This document shows positions 37,384-48,730 of a stretch of 64,000 bases of DNA, in pieces. The stretch is taken from NCBI GenBank assembly GCA_030248225.1, contig JASANE010016390.1, forward strand, positions 39,623 to 103,622. The letters are read 5' to 3'. A program made the position numbers and the translations under genes. Source of the stretch: Trileptium ribeirensis (lineage: Eukaryota; Nematoda; Enoplea; Enoplida; Thoracostomopsidae). Positions within the stretch are counted from its first letter, which is position 1, and every line of letters begins with the position of its first letter. The notes beneath the pieces were generated by a model. That model was not told where the DNA came from. It made no database searches and saw only the letters and a list, made by a program, of their open reading frames with translations.

Positions 37384-37705
37384 AAACAAACTGTAAGCAA
37401 GATCTTTAGCAGCATAAAGCTTTCGTTGATTGTGCGACGACTGATTCATCCAAACAGCAACTAGTATTATCAAAACCACAGTTACAACTGCAGTTGCAAC
37501 TGCAAAACATATATAGGCAGTCCAGTCGATCACTATATCATCGGTTGAAATCCCGCTATCACCGACTGCTGCTTCGTCGCCTTGTCTTGCGAGAAGCTGT
37601 ATCGGTATTCCATCATCAGGTGAAGCAGCAAATTTTAAGTTGTATTCGCTGACAAGCGTGTTTTGCGCAAGTTGCTGATCTGCAGTCTCTGGATTTCGAA
37701 GTGTA
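37384..37705 (-). CDS. Exon encoding a single transmembrane segment, gene unknown
   Basis: The exon follows a TTTAG acceptor and stays open for 107 codons to a TTT plus GTAAAC donor (phase 2 in, phase 0 out). It reads LRNPETADQQLAQNTLVSE and YNLKFAASPDDGIPIQLLA, then a short acidic linker with DSGISTDDIVIDW, a hydrophobic run of about 22 residues (AYICFAVATAVVTVVLIILV) and a polar basic stretch, NQSSHNQRKLYAAK. That layout fits a type I membrane protein: the end of an extracellular domain, perhaps fibronectin-like, then a membrane helix and the start of the cytoplasmic tail. It could belong to the gene with the terminal exon at 27.2 kb, or be the receptor part of the guanylate cyclase, though the usual juxtamembrane and kinase-homology sequence does not follow. 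Confidence 0.6.
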
Positions 37706-38112
37706 CTAAAGTTAAACTAAATTCCTTAAAGCATTAGAACGTGACTGGCATTAATTAATAGTCAATAATGAATATAAGTCTTCTTAGTGTAACAGTCGAG
37801 AATCATGAATTCTCAAACTCTTAAGTTTATTCGATGCAAATATATATTAGTAATGGACGCTTGCATATCATCTATTAGAGAGAAATATACTGTCAGATTC
37901 TACAAAGCTCGCCGCAAATTCCCCTACGTATAAACTCAAAAACAAAGACGATGTGATCGTACGAACGACGTGTTCTCTGTATGCCGCGGAGTCACATGTA
38001 TTCAAGCGATCTACGCAATGCGAGTGACGGTGAGATATTTTGAAATGACACCCATAACAAATTCGGATACAAATCTCGGAAAAAACACGGGTTTTAAACA
38101 AAACTGTAGTAC

Positions 38113-38346
38113 CTTCATAAGCATATCAAAGCATCTTGGCCAGTCCACACATAAAGGCAAAGATAATTCAGACACTCCGGTTCTACCAATTTCATAAATG
38201 TTCACTCGTTTATAAGCTAAGCAATGTAATTCCCGTAATGCTGCTTGCATTTTATGTATAAATGTATTGTTATATTGAATGAGGCTGTGGTATTCGATAA
38301 ATACAAGTGCCAGGTGCTGCACTAGGACCTTTGAGTTTAGCGCCAT
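38113..38346 (-). CDS. Candidate first exon, unknown protein
   Basis: An ATG at 38346 opens 78 codons ending at AAG followed by GTACTA (phase 0). It includes HKMQAALRELHCLAYKRVN and IGRTGVSELSLPLCVDWPR, a helix-prone sequence with no recognised domain. The frame remains open past the donor for 33 more codons. It lies about 400 bp upstream of the membrane exon on the same strand, but the phases do not join (0 versus 2). It is either part of another gene or not real. Confidence 0.3.
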
Positions 38347-40699
38347 TGCTTTTAATTATTTGCTTGTCAGATCAAGCCATGACTACCATTTAGATAAAAC
38401 GAAATGAATAAGTAATAAACGCAGTCAATAGATACCAATTTATTTGTAGCTGAACTTTGAGCAAATCGTAGTATTCTTTCCAAAGTTACAAACAATAGCA
38501 GTAAAATTTGGGTGTTTTGATCCAACTATATAGCACCGTATTTCATAGCTAATAATAACTACAGTTGGACCTTTAGTGGGCTAAATTCAATAAAAATATG
38601 CAATTCTTGTACCAAATCCTCTGTCTTTGTACAAGAGAACCATAATCCATTATGCTATTTTATCGCAAAGATATCGGCACCCAGTTTTGCCTTTAACTAC
38701 TTTTGGCTACGTTCAGGCTGAAGTTTGTGACGCGGAATGATCCAAATAAATTTATGCACGTTTCAGCATCATCATATTGTAGCGATTTTCATAATGGCAA
38801 ATGATTACATAGCTAGGCAAGCGATTCTGTTTCCAGTTATGCTAGATATTCTTTTCTGCTTCTAAGTTTTTTAATTAGTGTTAAAGTCCAACAATTTTAC
38901 GGTAGTTGGGAATTCGAGAACCTAGGCGCTTAGTATACATATAAATTGAGATGAATACAGCAGTATCCGCTTATCAAAAAATCTGCATACATGGTAAAAC
39001 CATGAGCTTCAATAGAACCAACAATTCCAACACCACATATTATGACAACGAAATCTTGGTCGACAATATTTGCTTTTAGCAATCAATGCCGTAGTTCCGA
39101 CTAGGTTAGGAAAACATCGACTATCAAATATGTAGCTTATATGTACAGCCAATGTTAAAATTTAAACCAAACACCACTCGTCATCCTCAAAACATAACAA
39201 CAGCAATACCTACGCAATTCTGATACAAAATTGGTAGTTTTTGCTGTCTTACTCAGTTGCTAAAAAGGTTATCGAATATATGTCAGGCATAAAGTTGTAG
39301 TAGCACCGGCCCTCTGTACTGTAAAAATTGTTGTAACGTCACTTTATTGTAAAATAAAGTCCTAGCTAGGTCAAATCAGTTTGCTGCATTATCATTTAAT
39401 GAATTCATAACTGTTCGGCGTAAAACTGGGTTTTTCATAAAAGCTGTCGTTACATACGTATCCATTTACTGATGATGTTGATGTAACCAAAACTTTAGCG
39501 ATTTGTGTTTTGTCAGTGTCAAATTGCAAATATTTGGTGTTAAACGATACCTGTGATCTGTATATGTTTTAACCCCAGCCGTGAAGCTGTGACATCGTTT
39601 CGACTTTTGTCATCCTCCGCATATATTAACTAGTCTCATGAGAGCTTTATTTTACTACTAATCTCTACAACAGTTGATTCAGGTAGTTGACAGCCACTAA
39701 CTAAATGGTCCAATTTTTACTCTCGGGCGTTGTCGGCTCGTTCGTCAAAAACGGCGACCGACCTGTGCTGGGAGACTAGATGGAATACCATTACGCCATT
39801 AGTCGCTGCGGATCTTATAAGCAATAGCCTCATAACATTATACTATTAAGTAATAAATTGTATGAAATTAAGGTTACGTCAATATAGAAAGGTTAACATA
39901 TATAATGTATATGTAAAGATGATATCTAATATATAAAGACGAACATATGAATACCAGAAAGGAAGCTATAAAAACATTCATAAAGTATAGGTTTAAGTTT
40001 CAGTCTATTCAAAATTAATGTTAACCGGTTTCCACGGTGGAGGCACTAAGGTGGATGTGGAAACACGGTTTCCAATGTTATTTAAAATATTAAAATGAGT
40101 TGTAATTTCGCACAATGGGTAAATTTTGGACACATTTTATTCTGACGGTTATTGTTAGGCTGGGCATACATATAATCCAATATGGCACCCTAGCTGTCAC
40201 ACAATCCGAAAAAAAAAAAAAAAAAAAACCCATTTACAAAGCTTGCCGCATGAAGCCGGGGTTCGGATTTGTTTTTGGTGGCTATTTTCGAACTGCCTTT
40301 TTGTATATATCTTATGCGTCTATTTCGGTCTAGTAAGCAGTAAACTTACGAAAACCGTTCAACCTATCAATAAACTCTCACATATGAAAACAAATCAGAT
40401 ATTTCGTTTGTTGGAGAACCCACAGTGCCAAATGTAAAAGAAGACATAAAAAATGAGTTTGCGAAGCTATGTATTCATGTACTTCATGGACCAGCTGCAC
40501 CACCGTTCCCCGCTGCGGGGCCCGGACATCCCCGGCTTCCTCGACTCCCCGGTGAACCGTTAGTTAACCTAAAGGAACCGGTTAGCTTATTAGCCTGCCT
40601 GTGTTTTTACCATGGTGTTCGGCTTGGCCCCTATTACGGCCCACGTTCTAGTGGTGTGACGGTCTACCTGAGCGAGGGCCATCCATAAGCCTGCTCACG
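38347..40699. other. Intergenic sequence with poly-A tract and a GC-rich block
   Basis: No gene is recognised. A run of about 20 A residues is at 40208-40228, which could be the tail of a retroposed sequence. A palindrome-rich GTTTCCACGG segment lies near 40025-40075. A GC-rich block at 40485-40560 opens an 87-codon frame that has no motif. Confidence 0.4.
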
Positions 40700-41060
40700 G
40701 GTATTAAGGCTGTAAGCAGTAGGCGGTCGGGGCGGGATCCGGTTCGTGCCTGACAGGCCGGCTACTAGAGAAGTTTGTTATTTTATGACAGACTTAATAG
40801 ATGGCCTGCTAGTGGCCATCTTAGGTGATAAAGATGGGAAGCTTTGATAGCGTGAGTGGGTCACCAGGATCCGGCGTGAGCCGGTTGGGTTTGGTGACCC
40901 CTGTGTACGGTGAAATACTTAGTATAAGACCTCATGGAGGTGTGGGACACCAAAAATTTGGGAGTTTTGGTTATTTTTGTTGTCCTCTGGGATTTAGCAG
41001 AATGTGTATTTAAACGGCTAAATGGGGGTCCCTAAGTACTTATGGGTGAGGGCTGGGTGG
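40700..41060 (+). repeat. Dispersed repeat, forward copy
   Basis: Shares blocks in order with the reverse complement of 47950-48330: AGTAGGCGGTCGGGGCGGG versus GAGTAGGTGGCCGGGGCGGG, a TATAAGACCT versus TATGAGACCT block, and TATTTAAACGG...GGGGGTCCCTAAGTACTTA versus TGTTTAAACG...GGGGGTTCCTAAATACTTA. The two copies differ at many positions. No coding potential was recognised. Confidence 0.7.
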
Positions 41061-42302
41061 TTCCAAACACGTTATTTTGTACCCTTTTTCGATCCGAACG
41101 ATAATGCTACAACGCTATTTTACCCTAATTGTAGGAAGAATTCGAAACTTGTAAATTTCAGTTACCCTTTTTAAAAGGATATTCCTTTCCAGTTCTTTGT
41201 CGGCTTCTTTTCACTCTCGGTTTCAATTCCATTAATTACTACAAAAACCGTTAATGCATCAAATTGTATTCTTATTTCTGCATGCCAGGACAGGTCTCCT
41301 CTAGATCTACAGCGCTACGAAAGGCCCCGACCTGAGTTATAGAGGTTCTGTGCCGCACTCCAACCCGTCCTGACACGCACCGGAATTATATACACATTAA
41401 AACATCCAATATTCCACACATTTTAGCTATTCGGCGTGCACACCTGGATCGGCCTTTAGGTACCAACTCGCGCCACAGAAGAAAGGTTGCTGAAAATGTT
41501 CTGGTCCATGTCCACCTGCCCGTCCAAATGCGCACCCGTTCTTCTTTTGAACGCACGGTAATACAATACTATTTGACTGCACGCATTTTCAATGTGGGAT
41601 CGACCGAATACTTGCGAATTGAGCTCAGTTGGTTTCCAAAGTTATGTGAAAATCAAGCCGCACATATGACGCGGCAACAACAATGGCAACTGAAGGTGTA
41701 GTTTATCTTACAACAACAATGAATTATTCACAAATCAATACCAGGATCATACTCCACCAATGTCCGGCCGCCTCAGGATTTGAATTTTCTTTTCCCCCTT
41801 TTTTAATCACCTTGAGAGTTCTACAAAAACTCGGGCTGTTACATTCACATGTTGTGCTGCAAACTGGTCTACGCGTGCAATTTCTAACAGGAAAAATGCT
41901 TGATCGAGCCCTATTGGGAACTTGGGTTCTTAGAGTATTTCTTGCTTTCATATATAACCTCTTCTAACTTATTTTTGTTTCCTTATAAGGCTATATTTTT
42001 ATATCTTTTATATTTAGGAGTTTAATTGTGGCAAAATGCAAGCCATATATATTTCATTGAATTGGTGAAGCGTCGACAAACTATAAACTGCTGCGACCCG
42101 TTTCGTTTAAGAAAAACTACACATAGTCTTTCCAGAAATCTCACTCAATGCTTATATACTTTTCCAGAGCAAAGCTTGCTACTACAATGAAAAAATTATT
42201 GTTTGCCTTTAAAATTAAAAAGCCTTTTGGTTCGAAAAAGTTATTTTTGTCAAATAGTTCCACACGATCATCGCTGTTTAGTTATTTTAATTAATTTCAG
42301 TA
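41061..42302. other. Upstream of the DEG/ENaC-like frame
   Basis: No gene is recognised. A + strand frame at 41683-41967 has no motif. A polypyrimidine tract ending TTTCAG at 42294-42299 directly precedes the channel frame and could be a splice or trans-splice acceptor. Confidence 0.4.
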
Positions 42303-43802
42303 ATGTTCCAAATTTTGGTTGCATTGTTTTGGTTCGAAGGAATGTGGTTTTCGCCAAATAACGACATCCAATTATCGTTATTAACTCTTTCAATTTTAAT
42401 ACTGTTCCCAATGATGTTTGTATTGTCACCGATACCCCCCGGTTGTTGCATTAGGTATGGATTAAATGGTTTTGTACAAAAGTTTAATATGCCGCAGAGC
42501 AATATCTTTAGGGCTGTCCGATCATATTTTAATAACGTCTTAAAAGTTAAATGGCTTTCAAATTTTGTAATTTCGGTTTGGCTTGTTGCTACTATTGTGA
42601 TGATGATGTTGGAGCTAATTGATGTGGTCTCGGAATATCTGGATCAACCGCTCGCATCAAAATTATCAACAGAGTTTCCGTACAAATTTCCAAACTTTGC
42701 AGTTTGTCCAAGGCAATGGGTCAACCGGACTAAATTAGATCACCTCAATATAACTCGTGACATGTTTCGATATATCATTAGCCATCTGTCATTAGTTCGT
42801 GATTTCGGCTATTTACTTGCATTTAAAACTGTGGTGCTTGATGGAAAAATTAACGATGCCGAAAACCTTAGATTAAATTATTTACGCTATATGGCACACA
42901 AGTCAGATTTTCAATCCCTAGAAGAATTATTATCGTATCTGATGATTGATTCCAGTGCTATAATTAGTTTTCCGCAAGATACGCTCTTCAGCAAGCGACA
43001 AAGACGTATAATTATTCCACATCTAACGCTGGACCTCCCGTGCTACACGATTGAGAACCATAGCAATATCTCTGCGCTGGACAGCATGCTTGAAGCAGAC
43101 GATTACAACATTCTTTTTCCAGATAGCTATCCACCTAATTTTCTATTTACGGGTGAAAAATCGTCGCGTCTGTTTATTGGGCCTAATAGCGCCACAAAAT
43201 TTCCAGGAGGCGCTGTAGTCATTATCCAGCCGAATAAATACTATGAGCTTCATTTAAAAGCTCTTCGGATTCAGAATTATAACACCCGAAAGACGCCTTG
43301 TAGAAGTTGGAATTCCACAAAACAAATTGATTGTTTGAGCCTCTGTCTATCCGAGAATACCTGTGAAATTGGATGCAAGATCTTTCTGCCCGGAACTGGT
43401 CGACCATATAATGGTGACAAAAGGGACAAACTCCTCTGTTCAATGTTGTTCGTTGGTACAGGACAGAATTGCAAGGAACGAGCCTACGCTGCCGGTCAAC
43501 TTTCGGTCGAAGTCATTTGCTTAACAAAGTGCCCACAGCCATGTCGGTCGTGGTCATATTCTGTTAATGCTAATGTACGTAGCAAAACGAAACTAGAGTC
43601 AGCCCAATCAGTCGGATCAGCCAAAGTACGAGCTCTATTTTCAGACCCCTCAAACACAATGGTCCTGGAAAAATTTCCCCTTTACACAATCGAAACATTA
43701 TTATCCAACGTTAGCGGAGTTGTGTCATTGTTTCTGGGAATTTCAGTTTTCGGTGTCTTGAAATTCTATTGTAAAATCGTGGTGGGTCAGCGTTTAAAAT
43801 AG
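42303..43802 (+). CDS. DEG/ENaC family sodium channel subunit
   Basis: A single uninterrupted frame of 499 codons. The first membrane helix is near residues 84-104 (WLSNFVISVWLVATIVMMML) and is followed by the post-M1 motif FPNFAVCP, a variant of the family FPAVTICN. A cysteine-rich extracellular region follows, with LSLCLSENTCEIGCK and LTKCPQPCRSWSY. The second membrane helix (about 468-490) has the LLSNVSG and FLGISVFG signature, where GIS occupies the GxS selectivity filter (usually GAS). These channels are trimers that pass sodium in neurons, muscle or epithelia. The first 62 residues are hydrophobic and unlike the family; the true start is probably the Met at residue 63 (42489), or the N-terminus is supplied by an upstream exon through the TTTCAG just before 42300. 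The frame lacks introns, which is unusual among its neighbours. Confidence 0.85.
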   Translation: MFQILVALFWFEGMWFSPNNDIQLSLLTLSILILFPMMFVLSPIPPGCCIRYGLNGFVQKFNMPQSNIFRAVRSYFNNVLKVKWLSNFVISVWLVATIVMMMLELIDVVSEYLDQPLASKLSTEFPYKFPNFAVCPRQWVNRTKLDHLNITRDMFRYIISHLSLVRDFGYLLAFKTVVLDGKINDAENLRLNYLRYMAHKSDFQSLEELLSYLMIDSSAIISFPQDTLFSKRQRRIIIPHLTLDLPCYTIENHSNISALDSMLEADDYNILFPDSYPPNFLFTGEKSSRLFIGPNSATKFPGGAVVIIQPNKYYELHLKALRIQNYNTRKTPCRSWNSTKQIDCLSLCLSENTCEIGCKIFLPGTGRPYNGDKRDKLLCSMLFVGTGQNCKERAYAAGQLSVEVICLTKCPQPCRSWSYSVNANVRSKTKLESAQSVGSAKVRALFSDPSNTMVLEKFPLYTIETLLSNVSGVVSLFLGISVFGVLKFYCKIVVGQRLK

Positions 43803-44688
43803 AGGGGTGTACATAGAAATTTTATTCATATTTTATGTGATCTAAAGGTATGTGGTTGATATCCAAACCTAATTACTGTAAGGAATGGTGTCTATATAAA
43901 TTGATTTTATTATTCATGCATTAATGTTTGTGCTAACGCAGTGGCATTCTAATATCTAAACACACAATGGTATATACAGTTTGTTACATTACATTTTATT
44001 TGGATCTCACCTCTATCGACATTTTCTGATATCGTTAACTATCACTTTAGCTTCAAGAATTTGTCCAACATAAAATTTGCCGTTATTCTAGACAAACATT
44101 TGAATTGTTATTCCTAAAAATGCTAAATATTATAATTTGACCTCTCACTTGGGCTAAAAATAGCTGGTTTTCATGTAATAAGTACTATATGTGTATAACG
44201 AAATAAAGCAAAAATTGTGTCAAGCACCATACAAAGTTGTGGGAATTGTGATGCAAATACCGTAGTTTTATAACAATACGTGTGCGTCCCACTACAGATA
44301 CTACTAATGGACCGAATTTGCGTTGCGTTGTGGCAGACATGTCCATCCGAAAAGCAAAAGGAGTCTGTCCGAATGTAGTAAATGTCAGTACACCCGATAA
44401 GCAAGACGTACGCCATCTGTGTGTAACAGACGTCAATACGACCGATAATCCAGACGTATGCTGTTTGAATATAAAATGTATGGTGCAACCTAACAGCTAA
44501 CAATCTGTTAACCGTATTACAGTCGTCAACGTTACTGCGGAAACTTAGGTACTGCGGCAGATCTTAGCCGTAAGCGACAATCTGTTTTCAAGTGTCTGCT
44601 TCAGAGCGTGTGATAGTACGACGGTCCGCTTGCAGATGTTGCTCAGTGTAGCTAGGTAATAATGAAATATTACCTTCTGATGCACACT
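43803..44688. other. Downstream of the channel gene, no gene recognised
   Basis: AT-rich sequence. Overlapping frames on both strands at 44.17-44.50 kb contain repeated short blocks (CCGATAA...CAGACGT and similar) that suggest an imperfect local repeat rather than a gene. Confidence 0.4.
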
Positions 44689-47103
44689 CAGGGTTGGTTT
44701 TTTCCGGAAAAAAAGTCGGACCGGAAAAAACCGGTTTTTTTCCGGAAAAAAATGGAAAAAACCGGAAAAAAACGGAAAAAAGTAAAATTTATTGTTAGCT
44801 GTTTACTTGTTAGCCTGTTAGAAAAATAGCAGTAAACACAGTTTTATGCGAAATTGAATCTCCGTTGTTGATTATTAATGCCTTAATTACTGAAAAAGGT
44901 CTAAAACTGCAATGTTGTCACATAGAAAGAACTTCATAGGCAACCGTAAACACATTTTTCAGCATGGTATTTACGCGATAGCATGTTAAAACGCTGCTGG
45001 TATATTATATATACTGCAAAGCATCTCTCACGTCTTCATCTATTTAATATTGATACAAAGGTCGCGCCGTTGGAGACAGAACCTGCGCTGGGATTCCTTT
45101 GTAAAATGCCAATGCACCGTAATTGGACAAATATAAAGTTTCTGGTTGGTTATTAAGTTAGTATGACATGACAGATAAGCATTGGCTACTGAAATAAATG
45201 TGATATTTATGAAAAATGTATATAAATGAAAATTAGCATCGAAAAAGAAGCAAAACATAATGTATTTTTAATTAACCTGCTAAGATACGCATACTTGGTA
45301 ACTATCGAAGCTCAGACTAACAAAAGTATAATGGCATACCCAGCATTTATGTAAAGGCGATTAAATTGGGATTTTTCGGGCGAGCGATTGACCACATAAT
45401 ATAACATTAAGATTGTTCAGACCGGGTTTCAATAATTCCAAGGCAGAGCCGCCCTATGGTTAAACAGGTAGCTATGTTTGTTTTATTTAGCGTAAACCAA
45501 TTGCGTATTTATCTTCAACTCAAAACTTAACAAACTATTGTAACAATAGTATTGTTCATTGATAACGTTTAAAATTGTCGATTGCGACATTATAATTTTC
45601 AGTATTGTTAGACTTACTCTTAACTGGTGTCAAACTTCCAGCCCAGTAAGTGATGCTGGAAGCGCATTAACACAATAGAGTTTGTGGTTTAACTCAACGA
45701 TCCAACAGTCGAGCTATTTAATTTATGACATGGCGTGCCTTGTGTGACATGAGTGGTACTAAACATACATGCCTGCGGGTATCTATCGCAGATAAACATA
45801 CCGGTGCATGGAGTAGGATGGTGGTGGATAACCACCAAGGGGTGTAACCCTAGGTTTTTGGTTTTTCTTGGAGGTTTTTCTTTTTTGACTTTATGGGTAA
45901 CCTACTAACCACTAACTAACTCACGTCCCATATGTATCTGTCGGCATGTGTGCCTGGCCTATGTCTGCCTAGTTTACTGCCTTCATATGCTCGATACAAA
46001 TTCCGTAGCTCTACTCAGTACCGCACCGCGCTTATTTATTTTAAATTTACCATCGGGCGAGAGTTCTTTATGCTGTGGAGGAGGCAAGCTATGCTCATTG
46101 AATTCGAGTGGAACGAGAATTTTCAATTTTGGCTCTGGAGGGGGGTTGAGGAGGTCCTGTGTGTGTGTTGCACCTGGATCTCGATAACGGTTGGGCGGAT
46201 TTTGCATTCGAACCTCAATGCCCGATTTAGGTGTTTTTTCAATGCCCGATTTTTGAATTTTTTTGCCGTGAGAAAAGTTATGGGACAAAATGACGTCATT
46301 TTGGCCTATTTTTCGGGCATCCCCTCCAGTTTTTGCGATTTTTCTCAATAAGTACACGAGGTATTCGCAAACTAATAGGCCTATTCCATGTAGCTTTACC
46401 AGGGCTTTCCAATGATATATAAAAAGTTTTTCAACTACTTCCCAATCTGGAGTCTATAAGCTTATACTTGGCGCCAAATTTCATATTTGGTGAAAAGCGT
46501 GGGAAATGCACATAAATGTGTGTTTTTTGTTGGTTTTGGCGTCTTATATAGAGTTTTTTGGGCAGATAAACTCATTGAAAGTGTTAAAATATTGTTGGGC
46601 AAATATTTTTACACTTCTGGTTCATACTTGGCATAAAAATGACGTTTTCGCAATTTTTGGTGAGAAGTCGTGGGAAAAGCACCTGAATGTGTGTTTATTG
46701 TTTGTTTTAGTGTCGGATATGGGGTTTTCTGGGCCGACAAGCTCATTGCGAGTGTCAAAAATATTGTGTGGCAAATAGTTTTCGCACTTCTGCTTCGGGT
46801 GAATGTTCTCACCACTCGAATTCTGGCTCGCAAGCGAGCTTCACTAGTGCTAAGATTATAAATTTAGTCAATGGCATAGTTATACCATTTCTACCATATA
46901 AATCATATGCATGAAATGTAAATGCTGTTTAAAAGGGTGTAAATAATGTTCAAGGCTATAATATTTTGTTGCCAAACGGTTTTCCAACTATTTTCGACTC
47001 CAAAATTCTGAAATAGTTTTTTTTCCATTTTTTTCCGGCGAGGGGGGTAGGAAAAACGGAAAAAACCATTTTTTCCATTGGTTTTTTCCGGTCCCCAACC
47101 CTG
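44689..47103. mobile_element. hAT-like non-autonomous element with CAGGGTTGG termini
   Basis: The left end starts CAGGGTTGG and the right end finishes CCAACCCTG. Next to both ends are long arms built from CCGGTTTTTTCC and its complement (44697-44790 and about 46995-47095). GCACAC lies just outside each end (44682-44687 and 47104-47109), as expected for a decayed 8-bp target duplication. CAGGG-type termini with 8-bp duplications are typical of hAT transposons. The interior has no transposase motif, so this copy is non-autonomous. Confidence 0.75.
46470..46800. repeat. Internal tandem duplication of about 175 bp inside the hAT-like element
   Basis: Two neighbouring blocks match: GGGAAATGCACATAAATGTG versus GGGAAAAGCACCTGAATGTG, GGGCAGATAAACTCATTG versus GGGCCGACAAGCTCATTG, and TTTACACTTCTGGTTC versus TTCGCACTTCTGCTTC. 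The copies are clearly diverged, so the duplication is old. The open frames across it are not supported as genes. Confidence 0.7.
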
Positions 47104-47240
47104 GCACACGGTATAAACAATAGTATTGTCCTACGATGACGACGTGTTAATTGTAACAGCCTGAGTTTTGGGAATTTTACCCAACGTTCAGAATATTACT
47201 AAAAGGGAACAAATTTGAAACTAAAGAGCGATCGAATACC

Positions 47241-47340
47241 GGTGGAGCGTGATTTAGAGATCAATTTGTGTGTAATCCATGATTGTATGACATAAAACCT
47301 ATGTTATCATTGTATTGCATTGTCATAATCACGCTCCACC
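47241..47340. repeat. Inverted repeat, 14-bp arms
   Basis: GGTGGAGCGTGATT at 47241-47254 is the exact reverse complement of AATCACGCTCCACC at 47327-47340, with a 72-base loop. It could be a small foldback element; no flanking duplication is obvious. Confidence 0.6.
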
Positions 47341-47949
47341 ATCCCTAGGTGCGAGACTGATTTTCGCGCCACAATCGAATTATAATGCCCCCATTTATGG
47401 GTATCCGATCGATCCCAAAGTAATCAACCGGCTCATATCGTCGTATATGTTGTTAATTATAATGATGATCGTAACAATAATAATGGTATAAATTGTGTAA
47501 TGCATAGGAGATAGGTGCGCACTCAGATAATCCAAGGACGGCAGGCAGGACCTTTTCGTTTATTTGGCGAACTTTGCAATTTCGATGCCCTTTGCGCTGA
47601 TCCCAGTGCGTACGCCTTGTATGGATGAAAGTGTTGGATTTTGAAATAAACATTGTACAGTGTGTGTCCGGGTGGGTCGGGGGAGCGTGTCTCATGGAAA
47701 TTGGTGTCGGGTCTTTTTGGGAAACGTTTTAATTTCGAAAAAGACTTGTCCTGACACCCAGGAGTGAAGATAAAATGTTGTACATATACTTTTGGAGCGT
47801 TTTCAGGGAAGTAGAAACTGAACGGAAAATGGAGTCGACAACATCCGCAACGGAACTTCATTTAAATTGGGAATCCAAAAATCCGCAAATTTTAAACTTC
47901 CTTGCAACTAAGGTCAACCGGGGCTAATGGAATATCAGTTGGGATCTCT

Positions 47950-48330
47950 AAGATATCTGAAACCACACATTCGGGTCATTCTATCCCTTACCCGTAAGTA
48001 TTTAGGAACCCCCAAACTAACGTTTAAACACCCACATTTTAAGGCCTGGAACCACAACCAACCTAACCAAAACTTTTTGATTTTTTGAACTCCACTCCTC
48101 CAAGGGATCGTGTACTAACCATTGCACCCTAAACAGGCCCGAACAACCCCCGCGGGACATCAAAATTGTCTAGGTCTCATACATAAAACGGCCTCTAACA
48201 AGCCTCCTAGGGCATATACATTAACATTTATATTTTTACCAAAATTCGACCAGCCAGGGCATGGACATGATCCCGCCCCGGCCACCTACTCTGCTCCGTT
48301 ATTTAAATATACCAAATAAACTAAAAAATT
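47950..48330 (-). repeat. Dispersed repeat, reverse copy
   Basis: The reverse complement matches 40700-41060 in block order, including the GGGGCGGGATC core and the GGGGGT-CCTAA-TACTTA segment. See the forward copy for the shared blocks. Confidence 0.65.
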
Positions 48331-48718
48331 TTGCACGTGTCCATAGGCCCGATAACGCCGGTATATTATATTATTTTCGAAACCTCACGCCGACAAGAGT
48401 GAGGTTTGGTTTGTTTATGCCAACTATTGGCACCCTTCGGCCAAGTGTGTTATTTTCTCTTGAAGATCAGTCTCAGCGACCAGGGCCCACTAGGGGCTGT
48501 TATCAGTGTTATTTACATCGTTGTATGATAGATTGCCGTTGTTTGTCTATGTATATACGTGCGCATTTCGTTTCTTATTTATGAACAAGTTCCTTATTTA
48601 TTAGCAAGAAGGATTAATTACTTGATTTCCCTTGTTTTTCGGATTTTATTTTAAAAATTTAAATTCTAGGGGACCAGCCACGGCACAAAGAAGAGAACAG
48701 ATACCAGGGGGCAAACCT

Positions 48719-48730
48719 GGGTATAAAAGG
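48719..48730 (+). promoter_or_regulatory. TATA-box-like promoter of the retroelement
   Basis: GGGTATAAAAGG lies about 265 bases before the first direct repeat and is a strong TATA-box match. A GTAAGT donor-like site follows at 48934. The position suggests the start of the element's transcript, with the leader running into the repeat. This sequence is not present before the second repeat. Confidence 0.45.

Noticed and set aside
40425..40688. 87-codon + strand frame
   Set aside because: Open because of a GC-rich block; Pro/Leu-rich with no domain and no splice context.
45932..46357. Overlapping 139- and 124-codon frames inside the hAT-like element
   Set aside because: No transposase or other motif; both strands open over the same interval suggests chance.
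47453..47861. Two overlapping - strand frames of 80 and 112 codons
   Set aside because: No family motif, no splice sites; composition follows a local C/G skew.
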